Positions 53,936 to 64,000 of a stretch of 64,000 bases of DNA are shown piece after piece. The position numbers and the translations under genes were made by a program. Where the stretch lies: the NCBI GenBank assembly GCA_965153355.1, contig OZ231127.1:10292001-10356000 (forward strand), given 5' to 3'. The stretch comes from Flaccisagitta enflata. Taxonomy: Eukaryota > Chaetognatha > Sagittoidea > Aphragmophora. The notes below the pieces were generated by a model. The model did no database searches. It was not told the origin of the DNA and worked only from the letters and a program-made list of their open reading frames with translations. Position 1 is the first letter of the stretch. Each line of letters starts with the position of its first letter.

Positions 53936-54485
53936 TTCTTCGCCATTTTTGTTCCCATCTCGCTTTCTTTTGTAGCTCTGTCTGTCTCATTCCATATCTT
54001 TTTCTCAAGTTGCATCGATTTTTGTCAAAAAAACTAATGTCATGAGTTCTTATAAGGATTAGTGATTTACGCCAATACGACACACCGCTAACATTAGCGA
54101 AGGTTGTTTTCTTAGTCCAAATTCAATGGGCTTTCAAATGATGTATAGTTCATAGTATAAAAATGAATTTTCAAATTCGCATGTTTAGAAAATTCTAGGC
54201 CGAAAGACCGGAGAAACTGCCTTACATGTCCAAAGATCATTTATCCGATCAAAGTGAAAGCGCACTTGAAAACAATTAACAGTATTAACTCAATTAGATT
54301 TCTATTGATTTCCACCAACAAAATAAGAGCTCGTTCCAAATATGCAAATGGCTGATTAAGGTCAACTCTGATGTATAAAACGTGAATCGGCTTTGAACAG
54401 CTAAGAGTTATCTCCAATTTTCAGTCCTTGTTATGATCATGCAATCATAATGATATAATGAAATCTTTTGACGATGGAATGTGGA
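53936..54485. other. Nothing recognised
   Basis: AT-rich, no supported gene. Confidence 0.3.
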
Positions 54486-54486
54486 T

Positions 54487-54576
54487 CTTCGAACGAATAC
54501 GGCACCGACCGACCGACCAACCAACCAACCGACCGAAGGACACCCAGTTATAGACGTGCTTTGTCGCACCTAAAAA
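54487..54576 (-). mobile_element. 5' part of a family-b element, GGTGC subtype
   Basis: Minus strand: TTTTTAGGTGCGACAAAGCA, CGTCTATAACTGGGTGTCC, then GTCGGTTGGTTGGTTGGTCG. The 3' end is not found. Confidence 0.6.
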
Positions 54577-54589
54577 CAAAGCAAGGATA

Positions 54590-54745
54590 GTATAACAACT
54601 CATCCAAAAAAGGATTATACATGGTCAGCGGTACCCGATGCCCTGCTTGGAGTGATGCTTTGGAGGTGGGTGAGGCAGGGCAGCGACTGAGAACAATCTC
54701 CTGTAGGACACAGAGGTAGAATTTCAGACGTCCTGAGAGGCTTAT
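54590..54745 (-). mobile_element. Family-c fragment
   Basis: Minus-strand order: CATGGTCAGCGGTACCCGAT at 54618 (3' tail reversed), CAGGGCAGCGACTGAG, TCCTGTAGGACACAGAGG and ATTTCAGACGTCCTGAGAGG. The minisatellite is nearly absent. Confidence 0.55.
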
Positions 54746-54893
54746 TTGAGGCACGTGGTAGCAGCCTTCCTCTTATTTGATAGGAATTTTGCATTTTTTC
54801 AATTTCTTGTCCATTTACCATGTTCTTCAATATGAATTTTTCATTTATCTCAATTTTCATTATTTTCTATGTTATTCAATGGGAATCATGCAA

Positions 54894-55203
54894 TTCTTAA
54901 TCGCAGACATGCGACTCTACACCTTGCCATGTCAGTCCGTCTGTCGGTAACATTTTTGAACCGTGACTGTTTTTAGTCGCGGACAAGCGACTCTATAAGA
55001 GGCTTTGTCCGTCCGTCCGTCCGTTGGTTGGTCGGTCGGTTGGTCCGTCAGTCACGATCCAGGACCCAGGAAGTGTGGCTGTTTTGTTTCACCCCTGCCC
55101 ACCCGTCCATGCAACTGGTATTGGCCGTGTATCCGGCCTTGTTTTGCATTTCCGCCCCTGCCAAACCGTCATCGACTGTCCTGCCATGTATCCGGCCTTG
55201 TTT
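54894..55203 (+). mobile_element. Family-b element with a second copy inserted in it
   Basis: The outer copy starts TTCTTAATCGCAGACATGCG (stem TCGCA-GACA-TGCGA), runs to GTGACTGTTTTT at 54974, and resumes at 55144 (TTGCATTTCCGCCCCTGCC) to CCGGCCTTGTT at 55203. The inner copy, about 54970-55143, has TTTTTAG, hairpin GTCGC-GGACAA-GCGAC, (GTCC)n and CCGTGTATCCGGCCTTGTT. Undisturbed copies (for example 34557) read CGGTTTTTGCATTACTGC at the same place, so the inner copy entered a T run. Confidence 0.7.
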
Positions 55204-55269
55204 ACTTTTTTGTTAATTTTCTATGTTATTCAATGGGAAGTTTGTATTTTATCAATTTCCCATGTTATT

Positions 55270-55385
55270 CAATAAATTTTAGGCTTGCTTGGGGAGAATG
55301 CGGATGGCCAGGCGTAAGGGCGTCTGAAATTCACCCTATGTCCTACAGGACATCAGCCGCTTGGGGCTGCTGTAAAAAGAAATAA
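55270..55385. repeat. Family-c fragment
   Basis: GGGCGTCTGAAATTCACCC, TATGTCCTACAGGACATCAG, CCGCTTGGGGCTGCTG: the right inverted-repeat module alone. Confidence 0.5.
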
Positions 55386-55629
55386 GGAATGAGAACAAAA
55401 ATAAGAAAATGAGAATACGAAAATAGCAAAATAAGGAATGAAGGAAATTTCTAAACGAGACTGTAAATTATGGGGGGACCAGTAGTAATCGACTTTCGAT
55501 ATGCCACACGGACAATCACAAATTTGACAACAATTCCAAGCCCTTTGAAATTTTGCTAGCCCAAATTTCAGTCTTTAGAGTGTCACTCATTGTCAAGATC
55601 CTAAAAGAACAGGTCACTTCAAAAGGGCA

Positions 55630-56062
55630 ATATGTGGTCAGCGATACCCTGCTTCCCATGTTTGTGATGTGAGAGTGGGAGGAAGCTGGGCAGCGGCTCC
55701 GAAGGGGACAGACTCCTGTCAAACACAAAGGAACTATCGTTTGTCTGTCCATCCGTTCATCCGTCCATCCCTTCAGGCCCTCGCAGGCCTGAAATCTGCT
55801 CTCTCAGGGCAAATTCAAAGACTGAGAGGACAGATTTCAGGCCCGAGTCCTGAGAGGGTAGATTTTAGGATTAAGAAGGCGGATTCAAGGCCAGAGAGAG
55901 CAGATTTCGAGCCTGACTGAGATTGCAGATTTCAGATTGCGGATTTCAGGCCTGACAGAGGGCAGAGGGAACATGCAAACAGACAGACAAATGGATGGAC
56001 AAACATAAGTCCCCATGTGTTCTACAGGACCTCGAACCCTTCGGAACCGCTGCCAAAAAAGC
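55630..56062 (-). mobile_element. Family-c element
   Basis: On the minus strand the element begins near 56060 (GGCAGCGGTTCCGAAGGGTT, TCCTGTAGAACACATGGGG) and runs through units of about 20 bp (GGCCTGAAATC...). It ends with GTTTGACAGGAGTCTGTCCC, CTTCGGAGCCGCTGCCCAG and GGGTATCGCTGACCACAT at 55633. Confidence 0.6.
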
Positions 56063-56299
56063 AGCTTTTTTCCGTGCTTTAGAAGAAATTTGTTGATTTT
56101 TAATGGTTTTTGAACTTCAAATCAATATATCCCCTCAGGGAATTGAAAAAAAAATTGTGGGTTTGCACTGGAATTGATACCATTTCAATGAAGATTATAG
56201 ACGTACAGTACGATGGGAGCAATGACGACCCAGACTGGAGGATAGATTTTAAGTGTCTTAATTTTATTTGTATCACAAAACATTTGAGATCTAGGTAGA

Positions 56300-56700
56300 T
56301 TAAAGGTCGCTCTATTCAGTGAAAATGTTTGTCTCTCAAACTTGAACTTGCGACTTGACCTCATCAAGACTTTACTCGATAGATTGGGTGGAAAATTTTA
56401 CAAAATTTTCATAAAAAAAATCAGCTCAACTGGTCCATTTTTATAAGTTTTATGGTTATTTTAAGTTTTGCCCAAAAACTAATTTGCATAAATTTTGTTT
56501 ATTAAAGATGGCCATAAGACCTGTAAGAATGGTCCGATTGAGCTGATTTTTTTTTGAAACTAGATAAAATTCTTCGCTCGATCTTATGATTAAGGTTAAA
56601 ACTTTGAAAAATGAGGTCAAATTACAAGTTTAAGTTTAAGAGACAGAGATTTGATATACTTGATCTAACATTTTCATGAAATTCATTGAATTAGCTTTAA
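56300..56700. repeat. Inverted-repeat element, about 400 bp
   Basis: GTCTCTCAAACTTGAACTTG, GACTTGACCTCAT, AAATCAGCTCAACTGG on the left (56331-56435) match the reverse complement of 56530-56650. Weaker matches reach ATTAAAGG/ATTAAAGC near the ends. Loop of about 100 bases. No ORF. Confidence 0.65.
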
Positions 56701-56733
56701 TATAAGTCCAATCCCACCGATTTAGGTCAATTC

Positions 56734-56870
56734 TTTTTAGGTGCGACAAAGCACCTCTATAACTGGTTGTATCCGTTGGTCGGTCGGTCGTTTGGATGGT
56801 TGGTTGGTCGGTGGGTCGGGTAACGCGTTCGTTCGACGATCCACACATCCACAATCCGCGGGTCTAATGT
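56734..56870 (+). mobile_element. 5' part of a family-b element, GGTGC subtype
   Basis: TTTTTAG, hairpin GGTGC-GACAAA-GCACC (56740-56755), CTCTATAACTGGTTGTATCC, GGTCGGTCGGTCG and CGACGATCCACACATCC. The expected 3' end (TATTGGCCTACTTGGCCTTGTT type) is absent here but occurs at 58185-58212, so one 1.48-kb element is possible. Confidence 0.6.
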
Positions 56871-56919
56871 TAAGTTTCTGACTGTTTCAAAATAGTTCCA
56901 ACTCTGGTTTTCTTAATCG

Positions 56920-57203
56920 AATATGACCTAGATGTGGTGTATCTTCTAAAACATGATGAAAAAAAATAATTTTGGGGGCCCCGGGGCACGGCGCAATGCG
57001 ATAGTTTAATAGTGGCACGTGCCATGGCACACCATTGGCACGCCTTTGGCACACCTTTGGCACACCTTTGGCACACTTTTGGCACACTTGTTAGCACACT
57101 GTTTTATTTCATTTCTGATGTAAACTATAAACAGTAGATTTACAGATCAGTGAAATTACTGACATTATATTATCAATGAAGATAAAAAGAGAAACAGAGG
57201 GAA

Positions 57204-57251
<48 letters not shown>

Positions 57252-57600
57252 GTACATAGACTAACATAGACTAACATAGACTAACATAGACTAACATAGA
57301 CTCATCACATGAATACCACAGAAACATCACAATAGATTTCATCCTTAGTGTATTTTTTGGGAGAGATATAAAGTGTGCCAATATGTGTGCCAACAGGCGT
57401 GCCAATAGGCGTGCCATGGCACGTGCCAACTAATAAGTGAATATAGCCTTTACATTGCGCAGTGCGAGGGCCCCTTAAAACCTTAAAAAAACTCATCAAA
57501 TAGCATCTATAGAATTAATTTCATTTAAGAAATGTCCCAAACTGTATTTTTCCAGCTGAGCTAAGCTCAGGTGTAGTGTATCTTCACTAATCTCAAAAAA
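56920..57600. repeat. Palindromic array of GGCAC words
   Basis: GGCACGTGCCATGGCACACC and several 13-bp TTTGGCACACC units at 57013-57095 are mirrored by inverted units at 57376-57429 (GTGCCAACAGGCGTGCC, GCCATGGCACGTGCC). GGGGGCCCCGGGGCACGGCG near 56975 mirrors GTGCGAGGGCCCC near 57463. GGTGTATCTTC occurs directly repeated outside both arms. The loop contains a (GA)n and an 11-bp ATAGACTAACA tandem (57255-57300). Confidence 0.65.
57205..57300. repeat. (GA)n and ATAGACTAACA x5 tandem
   Basis: GA to 57248, then five 11-bp units. Confidence 0.93.
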
Positions 57601-58184
57601 TAGAAAAGCCACGGGCCCTTGGGGACCCCTTAAGACCTCTCAAAGGTTCCTCAAAAAACCGAAAAAATGATTTTATTTTAGTTGGAAGTCCCTAGCTATA
57701 AAATCAAGGAAGTACTGACCAGTACTTCCTGATTTTTTGCTAACAGGTTCAGTAATACCCAAAGACGCATTTTCTTAAAAAAAATAGGGTTACAAGGGGG
57801 GTACCTGACCCTCTAGTATTCCGCCAAAGATAGCCAAATTACCTCAAAATAGTTTATTTCGCCAACTTTAATGCCACGTAATTAATGAAATATTCACTTC
57901 AGGCATAAAATAAAGATACCTAAACATAGCCCTGATTGTTCACTACAACCACAAAAAATTTCAAGAAAATTGGAGAACTTCGATTTTTTACCCTTCCCCT
58001 CCCCGCCCCCAAAATGGGTTATTTTCCAGTTTTGGGGGTTCCCAAAGTGGTGAAGGTCCCAAATCTTGGGGATCTACTTTTTCCACCTAGATAGCTTATT
58101 GGTAAAAAAAAATTAGCCAAAAAGTCGATTTTTTTACCTGAACAACCAATTTGTAACGTTTGGTTCTTTGGCGGATTGTGACTT
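57601..58184. other. Nothing recognised
   Basis: No gene; lies inside the possible 56734-58212 element. Confidence 0.3.
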
Positions 58185-58212
58185 CACACCTTATTGGCCT
58201 ACTTGGCCTTGT
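58185..58212 (+). repeat. Isolated 3' terminus of the GGTGC family-b subtype
   Basis: CACCTTATTGGCCTACTTGG, CCTTGTT matches the end of the 24056 copy. Confidence 0.55.
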
Positions 58213-58496
58213 TAAAGTGACATTGACTTAAAGATGAAAGGTTCAACTGCTTCAATGATGCAAAAATTGCATAAATGAACATTATTAGGGGCTTGTTTCT
58301 AAACGGATAGGTCAGAATGCCAAAGGATGCTGTTTTTTTTTTATAATTAACAGAAACTAAGAGAACCAAAAAAACTTTCGCGGAAAAAAACAATGAACAA
58401 ATGAATGAAAGAATGAACAAACGATGAATGAATGAATCTAATAATGAATGGGCCGTCGAATGAATAAGTCATCAATCAGAAACGAATAAATAGACG

Positions 58497-58652
58497 AACA
58501 AGGCCGGATACACGGCCAATACCAGTCGCGGACGGGCGGGCAGGGGCAAAAATGCGTGTTTCACACTTTCAACTCGATCACCACGGACAAACGACCAACC
58601 GACGGACGGACGGACAAAGCCTCTTTTAGAGTCGCTAGTCCGCGACTAAAAA
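58497..58652 (-). mobile_element. Complete family-b hairpin element
   Basis: Minus strand: TTTTTAGTCGCGGACTAGCG, hairpin GTCGC-GGACTA-GCGAC (58631-58646), CTCTAAAAGAGGCTTTGTCC, (GTCC)n. GTCCGCGAC (58524-58532) is complementary to the 5' GTCGCGGAC. Terminus ATCCGGCCTTGTT. Confidence 0.75.
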
Positions 58653-58692
58653 GTAAAGAATGCTATCATCGTTATGTGATAATGATTATTGA

Positions 58693-58782
58693 GTGATTGA
58701 ATGAATGAATGAATGAATGAATGAATGAATGAATGAATGAATGAATGAATGAATGAATGAATGAATGAATGAATGAATGATC
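58693..58782. repeat. (GAAT)n microsatellite
   Basis: About 22 pure GAAT units. Confidence 0.96.
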
Positions 58783-59184
58783 AAATGAACGGAGGAGCGA
58801 AGCTAAGAAATTGCATGATAGTATTAAAAAAGAGAAACATAACGCCAATAACATGCTGATAGATTAAGGTCTTAAATTTTGGTGCTAAAATTTTTCGAAG
58901 TCACATGGTTTTTCTTCAGCTCAATAAATATCAAAGAAAATAAATTTTTATATCTCTGAATCTTGACATATCGATTTCGACACAGAGAGAGGAAATGTAA
59001 GACCAATAAAGGCGGCTCTCGCCGACCGGAAAAAAGTCGTAAGTGGGAGTCTTTTTCTGTGCATGTTCTTCTGTGTGCATTTCATGATGTCTGGTTGACT
59101 GCTTGTCTGTTTTTGTTATTCAATCTCTGTCTCTCTGTGTCTTGTTTTCCTCTTGGTCTTGGTGTGTGTGTGTGTCTCTGTCTT

Positions 59185-59483
<299 letters not shown>

Positions 59484-60224
59484 CAAGCGCCGGCAGGTGG
59501 AAGAAAAAAAGGCTCAACTACTGACCAGGTTTTTATCCTGAAAGCACTGATTGCACTATCAATCAAAAGAAGGCTAGACCTCATTATCACCTTTTTTGAC
59601 ATCAAAAAGGCGTATGACAGAGCTAACATGGATGATATGTTGTACGTCATTCATGAGCAAGGCTTTACAAGAGAAATCTGGAGACTCACAATGACACTAA
59701 ACAAAAATCTTACAGCAAGAGTAAAAACCAAAGCAGGACTTAGCAGGAAAATGATGAGAGAAACAGGGGGCAAACAAGGAGGTAAATTGATGGTACCTAT
59801 GTTTGTAAAAATGATGGATACACTATCTGAAGAACTTATGTTGAGACATGATATTGGAATCATGCTTGCAGAAACACGACTATGTTGTTTGGAGTATGTG
59901 GATGATATAGGAACTCTTGCCATTCAATATGACCAACAAGAAAGAACTCTAGAGACTGTCAATAACTTTGCTGTCAAAAGGCAGCTTGAGTGGGGTGTTG
60001 ACAAATGCATAGTCATGGAAATTGGAAGACATAGAGAAAGGAAAACCAATTAGAACTTGGGTGAAAAAACCATCAGCAACTGTGAAACATACTGTTACCT
60101 TCGAGAAGTGATCTCAAGAGATGGAAGAAATAAAGCCAACCTTGATGAAAGATTTAAAAAGATAAAAGGATCAGTGTGGGCAATTATGACTAGCGCTAAG
60201 ACTGGTACAGTAGATGTTGTCTAG
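59484..60224 (+). pseudogene. 5'-truncated LINE reverse-transcriptase fragment
   Basis: The frame starts right after the CT array with KKGSTTDQVFILKALIAL, then ITFFDIKKAYDRANMDDMLY, TGGKQGGKLMVPMFVKMMDT and CLEYVDDIGTLA. These are reverse-transcriptase blocks from about the middle of the domain to the YxDD box. A TAG at 60051-60053 interrupts it. The same frame then continues with NLGEKTISNCETYCYLREVI and ANLDERFKKIKGSVWAIMTS to a stop near 60224. Non-LTR origin is likely; the clade is not resolved, and it is clearly different from the Jockey-like LINE at 17796-22647. Missing 5' part plus an internal stop make it a dead copy. Confidence 0.8.
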
Positions 60225-60745
60225 ACTTGGAAATACGGGGGAATTCATTACAGGAAGACAAATTTACCTAAAAGACTGATATTTGGAATATAGACTAATA
60301 AAGGGATGCTTTTACCCATAGGTGTTGGTTGTTATGGAAACACATTTTCAAGTATTCACGCTTAAGTATCAATATTTTGTGAAAAATTTCTAAAGAATGT
60401 TGTTTAAAATAAAATTTGCCACAGCTTTCCCATAGTATGTTCTGTAAGAATATTGCTCGTTTAACCATTGCTAGGAAGCGTAACTATGTCTGACAGCCCT
60501 GTGATGCTCCCTAGCAACCGCCAAACCAGCGAGTAGGCAGCTGTTACTTATTTATTTCTTTTTTGTATTGTTACAAAGTTTTTAAGTTGTTATGTAATAA
60601 TATGTAAGATATACCTCTAGACGTAAAATTTTATATGCTTGATCAAAAAAGAATTTTTGAATATTTTTTTTAACTTTGATATATCTATCAATATTTTTCT
60701 TCATATATCTTTTATCTTTTCTTCTTTAGGTAAGTCTCTTTTTTG

Positions 60746-60750
<5 letters not shown>
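60225..60750. other. Nothing recognised
   Basis: AT-rich, no gene. Confidence 0.35.
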
Positions 60751-61063
<313 letters not shown>

Positions 61064-61067
<4 letters not shown>

Positions 61068-61567
61068 CAGATTAAAATATCAAAGCTGGCGTCATAAAAG
61101 TTAGAGTCAATTTGTGTAACATGTTTAATTTCCCTATTGTTACGTAGGGCCAGAAATTGGGATCAATGAAAAATATTGATATTTGCAAAAAGGCGAAAAA
61201 ATAAAAAAAGATTCAAAACTTGATAATGCCAAAAGTAAAGATCGTAGAGACTTCTGGTTGGCGCCATTTGAAAGAGAAAAATAAGCTCTTTCTTAGCTGT
61301 GAATATCAAAAAATGTATACTCCCAGCCCAAAAACCGCTCAACTTTCAAAAATTGCCCCAAACCGAAAATGGAAAATTTCATTTCTCCCCTATGTTTCAA
61401 AAAGTCGAATGTCGAATTACGTAATTCGACCTTTTTCCCAATTTATAAGGAAATGATCGCAAAGCAAAAAGGAGCAAAAGCAGCTTAAAGATAGCAAGAA
61501 ACGAAGAAAAGGCAAAACAAAAAACAAAACAAACTAAACAAAATAACCGTCTCTCTCGCGAAAAGAA
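61064..61567 (+). other. Upstream region of the DUF229 gene
   Basis: AT-rich; no TATA box or initiator could be assigned with confidence. AACAAAACAAACTAAACAAA-type sequence precedes the start codon. Confidence 0.35.
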
Positions 61568-63727
61568 ATGAAAAAGTTGGTCAACATGCGTCGATACATT
61601 TTAAACGCTCGGAACACGCTATTAATCGGATGTCTGGTTTTGACTTGCACGTGGACAATGTGGCAATTTTTCAAAATTCAAATACGAACGGAAATTGATA
61701 ACATCTTAAATTCAAAGCAAATCCCCGAATTACTAGAAAAAGCTAAAGTAGACTTAAAAAGTGGCGTTTATCACGGCGAAGTAAAAGCACCACCAGCGGT
61801 CTCTCAATTGGCTTGTCAACCACCCGAAGTTCCCGTCGACGCGCCGGCGTTGATGGTCAAATTTAAACCGCATCCGCCGATCGACTGCGGCGTCGAACCC
61901 GATTGGCTCTTTGTCGACGCCGGTAAAATTCACTTCCGGTCTGATTTGGCGTCACAACACGCCGGTGTGGCGTGTCAATTGACGCCGGTGACGCGCGTGG
62001 ACGATTTTAAAGTCAAATTAGAAGCGGAAGTGACGCTGAAGGAAAATGGAACGACGATGCCGTCGGAAGCGGTGTTTGTCAAGTGCAAAGATGACAAAGG
62101 CAAAGAGTTTAAGGTAAGAATGGAAAAGATGCGTTAGGAGAGGAAGGAGAAGAAAAAGAAAAAGGCAGAAGAAGAAGAGAAGAAGAGAAGAGAGAGAGAG
62201 AGGAGAGAGAGAAAAAGAAAGAAAGAAGAAGAAGAAGAAGAAGAAAAAAAAGGAGAAGAAGAGAAAAATAAGAAGAAGAAGAAGAAATAGAAGAAGAAGA
62301 AAGTAAAACATGGACAACGACAACGACAACGACAATAACAATAACCTTCATTCCTCTCGCCTCATACAGACGATGCTGGAATCGGTCGTTCGCGACGAAA
62401 CTCACATTTTGGCCCTCAAATCTCGTCTTTTGTCGATTCCGTCTTCCCAATTACCTCGTCAGCGACCGGAGGCGCTTCCGATGAACGTCATCATGTTCGG
62501 TTTCGACTCGATGTCACGCAACGCTTGGAGACGCTACATCCCGAAGACTTACAACTATTTCGTCGACGTGTTAAAGGGAATCGTGTTGAAGGGATACAAT
62601 ATCGTCGGCGACGGAACGCCTCAAGCCTTGCTGCCTATTCTCACAGGTTATTTGTATTATCAGCGCCAAAGTCGGTTGCATACACCTAGGACAAACGAGG
62701 GAGGATAAAATCTAGCTGTCCGTCCGACAAGCGTAAGAAAAATTTAGGCTCATTAAAAAACGCCAATTATTGTCCCAACAATTCAGAAAGTAGACATGTT
62801 ACACAGCAGTCTTGAAGGGAACGAAGTCATGTTTATCACAGGGGAAATCTGTCCAATCATCCTCACGCCCATCTCCATCCGTCTATCCCCCTTCAGTTTT
62901 ACTGGACTTTGTCTGCTTTGATGCTATCAAGGAAAGGCGAATGCCTTTATCCATCCATATAGAGACAATTTATAATCAGTTAACTGGTGTGATGAACGAA
63001 ATAACCCCTGTCGCAAAATAAAGCGATCCAAACTCTTTAAGCAAATTTGGTTGGCGATCAGTCTGTCGGTCCATCCGTCGGTCCAAAAGTTGTTTTCTGC
63101 CCTGCACGAGACTAGACTAACGTTGACCCAGTTTTCTTTTTATAGTTTAACCCCGCAGTTACAGATTTCAAGGGACTTTCCAACTTAATCTGTTTTAAGC
63201 GGGTTTCTGTCATAGTTTTCTTTTCTCTTAGATACGGTAAAGCGGGGTGTTACTGTATTTTCTTTCCATTTAATTCGATACTGTCTCTACGTCTAGTCAT
63301 AGACAATCGCGTTTCGACGCGCCACTCAGTCACTCGCTACATTCATTTGTTTGCACCGCCCACTTCGCTCACTCGCTCTGCAGCACTATGCTTCCTTCAC
63401 TCCCTCGTTCCATTCACAAATTCACTCCTTCACTTCGCTTACTCGCTCATTTTGAATATGTGTTCACACTGAAAACGCGTTAAACGAGGAAAACGCGTGT
63501 TTGTACGTCATTAGAAGCACGCCCTTCGTCTTCCTCCTTGTTTAGGCATGGCAGAGTACGAACTTCCTGAGGCGCGTCGATCGAAGAAGAATGCTAAACA
63601 AGTCGACGGTCATCCTTGGATCTGGAAGAACTTTTCCTCTCGTGGCTACAGAACTTTATGGAACGAAGATGCTCCTGGCACAGGCACTTTCACTTACAGG
63701 TCCAGCCTAGCTTATTTCTACAATAAG
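61568..63727 (+). CDS. DUF229 family protein (sulfatase-like fold), first three exons, 3' part outside window
   Basis: Exons 61568-62113 (phase 0), 62370-62646 (phase 1) and 63546-63727 (phase 0) join in frame with GT/AG ends. Exon 1 starts [20 protein letters not shown] and has a hydrophobic signal-anchor (about residues 18-37), then [18 protein letters not shown], the DUF229 N-terminal signature. Exon 2 contains [20 protein letters not shown] and [20 protein letters not shown], the central hallmark of the family. Exon 3 contains [40 protein letters not shown] and [18 protein letters not shown]229 proteins are type II membrane or secreted proteins related to the alkaline-phosphatase/sulfatase superfamily; their substrate is unknown. 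The remaining C-terminal part should lie to the right of 64000. The first intron contains a purine-rich GAA tract. Confidence 0.9.
62140..62300. repeat. GAA/GGAGA purine tract in intron 1 of the DUF229 gene
   Basis: Imperfect GAA, GAGA and GGAGAA units. Confidence 0.9.
62647..63545 (+). other. Intron 2 of the DUF229 gene
   Basis: Contains GTCTGTCGGTCCATCCGTCG-type sequence (63058-63085) and CACTCGCTCACTTCGCTCAC-like words (63300-63450). No exon seen. Confidence 0.5.
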
Positions 63728-63735
63728 GTCAGTCC

Positions 63736-63812
63736 ATTCATCCATCCATCCATCCATCCATCCATCAATCCTTGCATCCATCCATCCATCCATCCATCCA
63801 TCCATCCATCAG
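63736..63812. repeat. (CATC)n microsatellite
   Basis: CATC units in two blocks, starting 9 bases after the exon-3 donor. Confidence 0.95.
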
Positions 63813-64000
63813 TCTCTCGATCCACGCGTTTTGTCCTTTCGTCAGTCCGTTTGATCCGTTGATGAATCCCTTCTGTCCATCTGTTCATCCCTTTTGTTCC
63901 ATCTGACGTTCCCTCCCTTCCGTCCGGACAATCCACTCATCGGTCGGGTGTGTCAATATGCAAAAGTATTTTTGATCAGATCATTGACATCAGGGAATAT

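Overview
This is a repeat-dense window from an animal nuclear genome. The evidence is spliced genes with GT/AG introns, an intact Jockey-type LINE, a BEL/Pao LTR retroelement, and long pure (CT)n/(GA)n, (GAA)n, (GTT)n and (GT)n arrays. A gene with two chitin-binding type-2 modules, a DUF229 gene and a TPD52-family exon fit an invertebrate, probably a protostome. Species cannot be decided from the sequence.

Host genes are few. (1) One exon of a TPD52-family protein lies on the minus strand at 1028-1239. (2) A complete-looking four-exon secreted chitin-binding gene lies at 6929-9031 (+). (3) Exons of an unrecognised small membrane protein lie at about 39648-41906 (+); two of them (41123-41324 and 41763-41905) join in phase. 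(4) The first three exons of a DUF229 (sulfatase-like fold) type II membrane protein lie at 61568-63727 (+) and run off the window.

Mobile elements. A Jockey-like LINE occupies 17796-22647 (-) with both ORFs open and a CAA-repeat tail. Next to it is a tandem structure (16770-17770) in which long GTT runs alternate with a duplicated unit of about 150-180 bp. A BEL/Pao element lies at 42615-48858 (+). Its gag and pol are in one frame, separated by a single UGA followed by CUAG, which is the classical readthrough context; pol stops after the reverse transcriptase and lacks RNase H and integrase. A 5'-truncated LINE reverse-transcriptase fragment lies at 59484-60224.

Most of the remaining sequence is non-autonomous repeats of three kinds. 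(a) Large inverted-repeat (fold-back) elements occur at 388-764, 4839-5776, 28394-29328, 31450-31942, 32158-32757, 36961-37369 and 56300-56700; several are flanked by TA, as in Tc1/mariner-type MITEs. (b) A dispersed family starts with T-rich sequence plus AG and a short perfect hairpin, followed by a GTCC/GTCG/GTCGG microsatellite, and ends in CCTTGTT. Between copies the hairpin stem changes but stays paired, and a third complementary copy near the 3' end changes with it. (c) A related family begins with a GGGCAGCGGCCC hairpin and carries internal arrays of a minisatellite of about 20 bp. Families b and c resemble non-autonomous Helentron-like (HINE/DINE-type) elements. The covariation in family b and the UGA-CUAG junction in the Pao element are the two most striking observations.
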